Source: Alicyclobacillus sacchari (GTDB taxonomy: Bacteria > Bacillota > Bacilli > Alicyclobacillales > Alicyclobacillaceae). Taken from it: a stretch of DNA of 64,000 bases. The position numbers and the translations under genes are program-made. This document shows, piece after piece, positions 60,864-64,000 of the stretch; the first letter of the stretch is position 1, and each line of letters opens with the position of its first letter. The DNA lies in the NCBI RefSeq assembly GCF_004366795.1, contig NZ_SORF01000004.1, positions 186,001-250,000 of the forward strand, read 5' to 3'. The notes beneath the pieces are model-generated. The model did not search any database. It was not told where the DNA came from and saw nothing but the letters and a program-made list of their open reading frames with translations.

Positions 60864-62651
60864 TCACCCCCGTTCTTCCGTCGAGATCATCGCGTCGCGA
60901 TCTTCCAGCGCATCTTCCCCGTATGCCTGCTGGCGCTCGTACTGTTTCGCGTACCAGCCACCCTGCGCCATCAAATCGGCAAACGTGCCTTCTTCGGCGA
61001 TCCGCCCATCGTCCATGACGACAATCCAGTCAGCATGCGCGACGGCCGACATGCGGTGGCTTGCGATGAGCGTCGTCCTGCCTCGGCGAACCGAGCGGAT
61101 CGACTCGATGATATGCGCCTCCGTACGAGCATCGACGGCCGACATGGCGTCGTCGAGAATGAGAATTTCGGGATCGATGAGTAAAGCACGCGCCAAGGCG
61201 ATCCGCTGTTTCTGGCCGCCGGAAAGTGAAATCCCGCGTTCTCCAACCAACGTATCGAGGCCGTTTGGCAGTCGCGCAATGTCTTTGACAAAGTCCGCGA
61301 GACGCAGGGCTTCGAGCACTTCGGCGTCCGACGCATCGTGCCGGCCAAAGCGAACGTTGTCGCGGACGCTGCGCGAGAATAGCATCGGATTCTGCGGAAC
61401 GTACCCCAGCCAGCCGTGTACGACATCCATGGCAATCTGTTCGATCCGCACGCCACTGATGGTCAGGGCGCCAGCTCGCGCTGGCGGATACTCGCGCAGC
61501 AGCTGACGAAGCAACGTCGATTTGCCACTACCGGTTCGCCCGACAATGCCAAGAGTTTCCCCCCGGCAAATCACAAGCTCAATATCTTGCAAGTTGTCGC
61601 GATCCGAAGTTGGATAACGAAAGGTGAGTTGTTCAAACCGAATGTCCTCTGGGCGCGCCACCTCTACGGTTGTCGGCGGATCGACGACATCCGGTTCGTA
61701 CGCCAGTGTTTCGTTGACCCTGTCAAGGGACGCGTTCCCGCGCTGCATGATGTTGATCAACTGTCCGAAGGCGAGCATGGGCCAGATCAGCATGCCAAGA
61801 TAGACGTTAAAGGACGTCAGTTGCCCAATTGTAAGCTGACTTTGAAACACGAGGTAGGTCCCATAGCCAAGGCCAATCAAATAGGTGATGCCGACAAGCA
61901 TGCTGATGGTCGGATCGAACAACGCGTCAATGCGTGCCACCGCGATGTTTTTGCGGTAGACGTCCGCCATCGTCGCGGCAAACCGCTCCTCCTCGTGCTC
62001 TTCCTGGGCGTAGGCGCGGACAACGCGGATACCGGCTATCGTTTCCAGCACGCGATCATTCATATCGCCAAACGCGTCTTGCGCCAGTGTGAACCGCTCG
62101 TGCAGGACCTTCCCATACTTGGTCATTGCCAAGGCGATGAACGGCATCGGAATGAGCGAGAGCAGCGTCAACCGCCATCCATCCAGAGAACCCATGGTGA
62201 CAAGGATGGTGGCTGAATAGGTTGTCGAGTCGATCAGCGTCAAAATGCCGAATCCAGCAGTCTGCGAGACGGCGTTCAAATCATTGGTCGATCTCGCCAT
62301 CAAGTCACCCGTCCGATTTTGTTCGAAGAACCGCGGCGTCATGTTGAGAAAGTGCCGCATGAGCCGCTTACGCAGGGACAATTCGAGCACACGAGCCCCG
62401 CCATAGAGCTGATACTGCCAGGTGAAGCCACACGTATAACTGATGACGATGACAAGCGCCAAGGCGCCGATGAGATTCCACAACCTACCCACCGTCATTC
62501 CCCGCTGGTTCATCAGGTCAATGGCGTGCCCCACGATATCCGGTGGAGCGACCTCGACAAAGTTGAGAAATAAGAGTAAACCAACGGCAATTGCATAGCG
62601 CTTACGCTGTTGCCAAAAAAACCATCGCAACTTCATTAATACTTGAAACAC
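60864..62651 (-). CDS. bmrC: BmrC/YheI-like ABC exporter subunit (degenerate site)
   Basis: Partner of the BmrD-like subunit, 595 residues. The N-terminus FQVLMKLRWFFWQQRKRY matches the YheI start and supports GTG 62651 with TAGGAGGA upstream. Walker A GRTGSGKST and signature LSGGQKQR are intact, but Walker B is LILDDAMSA with Asp for catalytic Glu; the switch His is kept in ASHRMSA. The gene is preceded by a leader peptide and hairpins that suggest attenuation. In Bacillus BmrCD exports several antibiotics. Confidence 0.9.
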   Translation of the reverse strand: MFQVLMKLRWFFWQQRKRYAIAVGLLLFLNFVEVAPPDIVGHAIDLMNQRGMTVGRLWNLIGALALVIVISYTCGFTWQYQLYGGARVLELSLRKRLMRHFLNMTPRFFEQNRTGDLMARSTNDLNAVSQTAGFGILTLIDSTTYSATILVTMGSLDGWRLTLLSLIPMPFIALAMTKYGKVLHERFTLAQDAFGDMNDRVLETIAGIRVVRAYAQEEHEEERFAATMADVYRKNIAVARIDALFDPTISMLVGITYLIGLGYGTYLVFQSQLTIGQLTSFNVYLGMLIWPMLAFGQLINIMQRGNASLDRVNETLAYEPDVVDPPTTVEVARPEDIRFEQLTFRYPTSDRDNLQDIELVICRGETLGIVGRTGSGKSTLLRQLLREYPPARAGALTISGVRIEQIAMDVVHGWLGYVPQNPMLFSRSVRDNVRFGRHDASDAEVLEALRLADFVKDIARLPNGLDTLVGERGISLSGGQKQRIALARALLIDPEILILDDAMSAVDARTEAHIIESIRSVRRGRTTLIASHRMSAVAHADWIVVMDDGRIAEEGTFADLMAQGGWYAKQYERQQAYGEDALEDRDAMISTEERG

Positions 62652-62668
62652 GTTTCGTCCTCCTACAC

Positions 62669-62698
62669 AAAAACGGCATACCTGACGCGGCATGCCGT
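62669..62698 (-). terminator. Second terminator-like hairpin, just before the bmrC ribosome binding site
   Basis: On the minus strand ACGGCAT and ATGCCGT arms, 12-nt loop, then TTTTTGTG, directly followed by the TAGGAGG site. CGGCATGCCG inside it is itself a palindrome, so alternative folds exist. Confidence 0.6.
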
Positions 62699-62700
62699 AC

Positions 62701-62726
62701 TTTCATTTGCAATCATGCAAATGAAA
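62701..62726 (-). promoter_or_regulatory. Hairpin between the two terminators of the bmrC leader
   Basis: Perfect 10-bp stem TTTCATTTGC/GCAAATGAAA around AATCAT. Its 5' arm overlaps the U-run of the first terminator. Confidence 0.6.
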
Positions 62727-62756
62727 AACGCGAGCCGCGCCGGAACGCAACCCGCG
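62724..62756 (-). terminator. Leader terminator (attenuator) upstream of bmrC
   Basis: On the minus strand an 11-bp GC-rich stem (CGCGGGTTGCG / CGCGGCTCGCG, three G-U pairs) with loop TTCCGG is followed by TTTTT. It starts 16 nt after the leader-peptide stop codon. Confidence 0.78.
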
Positions 62757-62772
62757 ATATGTACTCGTTTGC

Positions 62773-62856
62773 TCAAACTTCAGCGCAACGAGACGGAGGT
62801 CGCATTCCCGAGCAAATGACCATGGGAACCATTGCAATCATCAGCATACGAATCAT
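62773..62856 (-). CDS. Leader peptide of the bmrCD-like operon
   Basis: A 27-codon ORF starting MIRMLMIAMVPMVICSG and ending RCAEV. It has its own AAAGGAG site about 10 nt upstream of ATG. It lies between the LysR gene and a strong terminator and is Met-rich and hydrophobic. Its last codons and the bases after its stop can pair (CTCGTT with AACGAG). Bacillus bmrB is a leader peptide controlling bmrCD by attenuation; I infer the same role here from layout, not from sequence similarity. Confidence 0.65.
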   Translation of the reverse strand: MIRMLMIAMVPMVICSGMRPPSRCAEV

Positions 62857-62918
62857 GGGAATGCACACTCCTTTCGCATGAAGTCAGACTATAAAGTAAC
62901 ACTTTCTTTCTTCATTTG

Positions 62919-63818
62919 TCAATCCTGAGCAATTTCCAAAAACCGTTGTACCACACTGGAATCGTCCTCACGTCGCCACGCCAGCCCTAGTTCAACGACT
63001 GGTGCCTGGCCTTTGATGGACACGTATCGCACATCTCGCGCGTGGACGTTTTGCGTGGCTTTTGGCAAGATACTCACACCCATTCCAGCCGCGACAAGCC
63101 CTACGGCTGTTTGAACTTCCGTCACTTCGAGGCGGATCGTCGGGCCGAAGCCAGCTGCCCGGCACAGCGTGACGACACTGTCATAAAGCCCCGGCCAGAT
63201 CGATCGCGCGACCAGCACCAGGGGCTCGTCTCGCAAGTCCGACATGTACACCCCATCCTGTTTCGCCAAAACACTGCCAACAGGCAAGACAACCACGCAC
63301 TCGTCCCGTCGGATCGAGCGCACATGCAAATCCGGGTGCGCAGCTGGAGTACGCAGCACCCCAACATCAATGGTACCAGAGAGTAAAGCCTCCATTTGAG
63401 CCGGTGTCGGCATTTCCCGCAGGATGAGTTCCACCCCAGGGCAAACGTCTTGATAGCGGCGGATGACAGGTGGTAGCCAGTCATACGTGGCCGATCCGAC
63501 AAAACCGACGACCAGTTTGCCAATGGCTCCGGACGCAGCCTGACGCGCTGTCTCTGTTGCCGCCTGCAGTCGTGCCAACACCTGGCGTATCTCCGCTACA
63601 TAGGCCCTCCCCGCGTCGGTCAAGCGCACTTTCCGGTTGGTTCGATCCAATAGGCGGACACCCAGTTCATCTTCCAACTGACGAATCTGCTGGCTTAAAG
63701 GAGGCTGCGTCAGGCCCAGGCGTTTGGCGGCACGGCCAAAATGCAATTCTTCTGCGACCGCGATGAAGTATTCAAGTTGACGAAGTTCCGTGGTTGTCAC
63801 CCCCGCGTAATGATTCAT
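62919..63818 (-). CDS. LysR-family transcriptional regulator
   Basis: Tetrameric regulator, about 299 residues. N-terminal helix-turn-helix (YFIAVAEELHFGRAAKRLGLTQPPLSQQIRQLE, in parts) is followed by an inducer-binding domain with GFVGSATYDWLPPVIRRYQ. The 'LTQPPLSQQI' recognition helix is of the CatM/BenM-like group. No well-placed ribosome binding site supports the first ATG, so the start could be a few codons downstream (GTG at codon 7). Divergent from the gene cut by the right edge, which is its likely target. Its stop overlaps the TTGACA-like box of the bmrCD leader. Confidence 0.85.
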   Translation of the reverse strand: MNHYAGVTTTELRQLEYFIAVAEELHFGRAAKRLGLTQPPLSQQIRQLEDELGVRLLDRTNRKVRLTDAGRAYVAEIRQVLARLQAATETARQAASGAIGKLVVGFVGSATYDWLPPVIRRYQDVCPGVELILREMPTPAQMEALLSGTIDVGVLRTPAAHPDLHVRSIRRDECVVVLPVGSVLAKQDGVYMSDLRDEPLVLVARSIWPGLYDSVVTLCRAAGFGPTIRLEVTEVQTAVGLVAAGMGVSILPKATQNVHARDVRYVSIKGQAPVVELGLAWRREDDSSVVQRFLEIAQD

Positions 63819-63847
63819 TTTACAACTTATTCACTTATGATTTATAT

Positions 63848-63862
63848 ATTAGACCTTCTAAT
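63848..63862. promoter_or_regulatory. LysR-type T-N11-A palindrome in the divergent promoter
   Basis: ATTAGA-CCT-TCTAAT is a perfect inverted repeat containing T-N11-A (63849-63861), in the 87-bp gap between the LysR gene and the divergent gene. This is the expected form of a LysR activator site. Confidence 0.55.
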
Positions 63863-63905
63863 CCAACGGGCGTAAGCTAAATACGGAAAGGAAGTGGTGA
63901 CACCA

Positions 63906-64000
63906 ATGCAACACTGGTCATGGATGCGGCAAAAAACGGTTTCCTTTGTGGTGATCGTACTGCAAATTGCAATTCTATATGGGCTGGCCGACGTCGGCGG
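63906..64000 (+). CDS. N-terminus of a membrane protein, possibly CidA/LrgA family (cut by window edge)
   Basis: 31 visible codons: MQHWSWMRQKTVSF followed by the hydrophobic segment VVIVLQIAILYGLADVGG. The single helix followed by LADVGG resembles the start of CidA/LrgA holin-like proteins, which in Bacilli are often divergent from a LysR gene. An AAGGAAG site precedes ATG. Too short for a firm call. Confidence 0.4.
   Translation, partial: MQHWSWMRQKTVSFVVIVLQIAILYGLADVG

Noticed and set aside
1-64000. CRISPR arrays, rRNA, tRNA, prophage or transposon
   Set aside because: I saw no regularly spaced repeats, no RNA-gene hallmarks and no transposase or phage genes on either strand.

Overview
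The window comes from a Gram-positive, endospore-forming member of the Bacilli with mid-range GC. Nearly every gene has a strong GGAGG-type ribosome binding site, many start with TTG or GTG, lipoprotein signal peptides are of the Firmicutes type, and there is a tiny YjcZ-like sporulation protein. The gene mix (bacterial Sat, FdhF/DUF1641 formate dehydrogenase, AsdA, BmrCD-type ABC exporter, BNR-repeat lipoproteins, possible sulfocyanin-like lipoprotein) suggests Alicyclobacillaceae or a close relative. That placement is inference. I see no rRNA, tRNA, insertion sequence, prophage or CRISPR array, so this is ordinary chromosomal backbone rather than an island.

Layout. 1-3.6 kb: the end of a sugar ABC (CUT1) operon (permease cut by the window edge, substrate-binding lipoprotein) with its AraC regulator. 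3.7-9.5 kb: HelD-type helicase coupled to a Bcr/CflA exporter, a secreted GDSL esterase and a BNR-repeat lipoprotein. 9.5-16.7 kb: isochorismatase-like hydrolase, TrmB, an aldehyde dehydrogenase, a Gfo/Idh oxidoreductase with GluQ, a second BNR protein and a DUF2071 protein. 16.7-24.6 kb: redox and stress genes (OhrR, Sat, HxlR regulator divergent from YceI, DEAD-box helicase, TrxA-MsrA operon, Tag glycosylase). 24.7-34.5 kb: PepF peptidase, a Nudix/acyl-CoA synthetase/lipoprotein operon, NAGPA-type glycosidase, FabH, SDR, HAD phosphatase and an FTR1 iron permease with a palindromic promoter-operator. 34.6-41.8 kb: aspartate 4-decarboxylase, a cimA-adh-MFS operon, an aldo/keto reductase and YjcZ. 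41.9-50.1 kb: respiratory and formate genes (NDH-2, TrxR-like flavoprotein, pirin-like protein, DUF1641, FdhF, formate transporter, DUF2294). 50.2-62.7 kb: LigB/MEMO-like protein, repeat-rich lipoprotein, and two heterodimeric ABC exporters flanking an oligopeptidase B-quinone oxidoreductase operon. 62.9-64 kb: a LysR regulator divergent from a gene cut by the right edge, whose start resembles CidA/LrgA.

The most interesting signal is the leader in front of the second ABC exporter (BmrC/BmrD-like). It has an unannotated 27-codon leader peptide with its own ribosome binding site, a strong intrinsic terminator 16 nt after its stop, and two further hairpins, the last ending in a U-run just before the exporter's ribosome binding site. 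This is the layout expected for ribosome-mediated attenuation of a drug exporter, as described for Bacillus subtilis bmrBCD. A second possible attenuator lies in front of the formate transporter.

Starts were chosen by matching ribosome binding sites and family N-termini, so several differ from the longest open frame.
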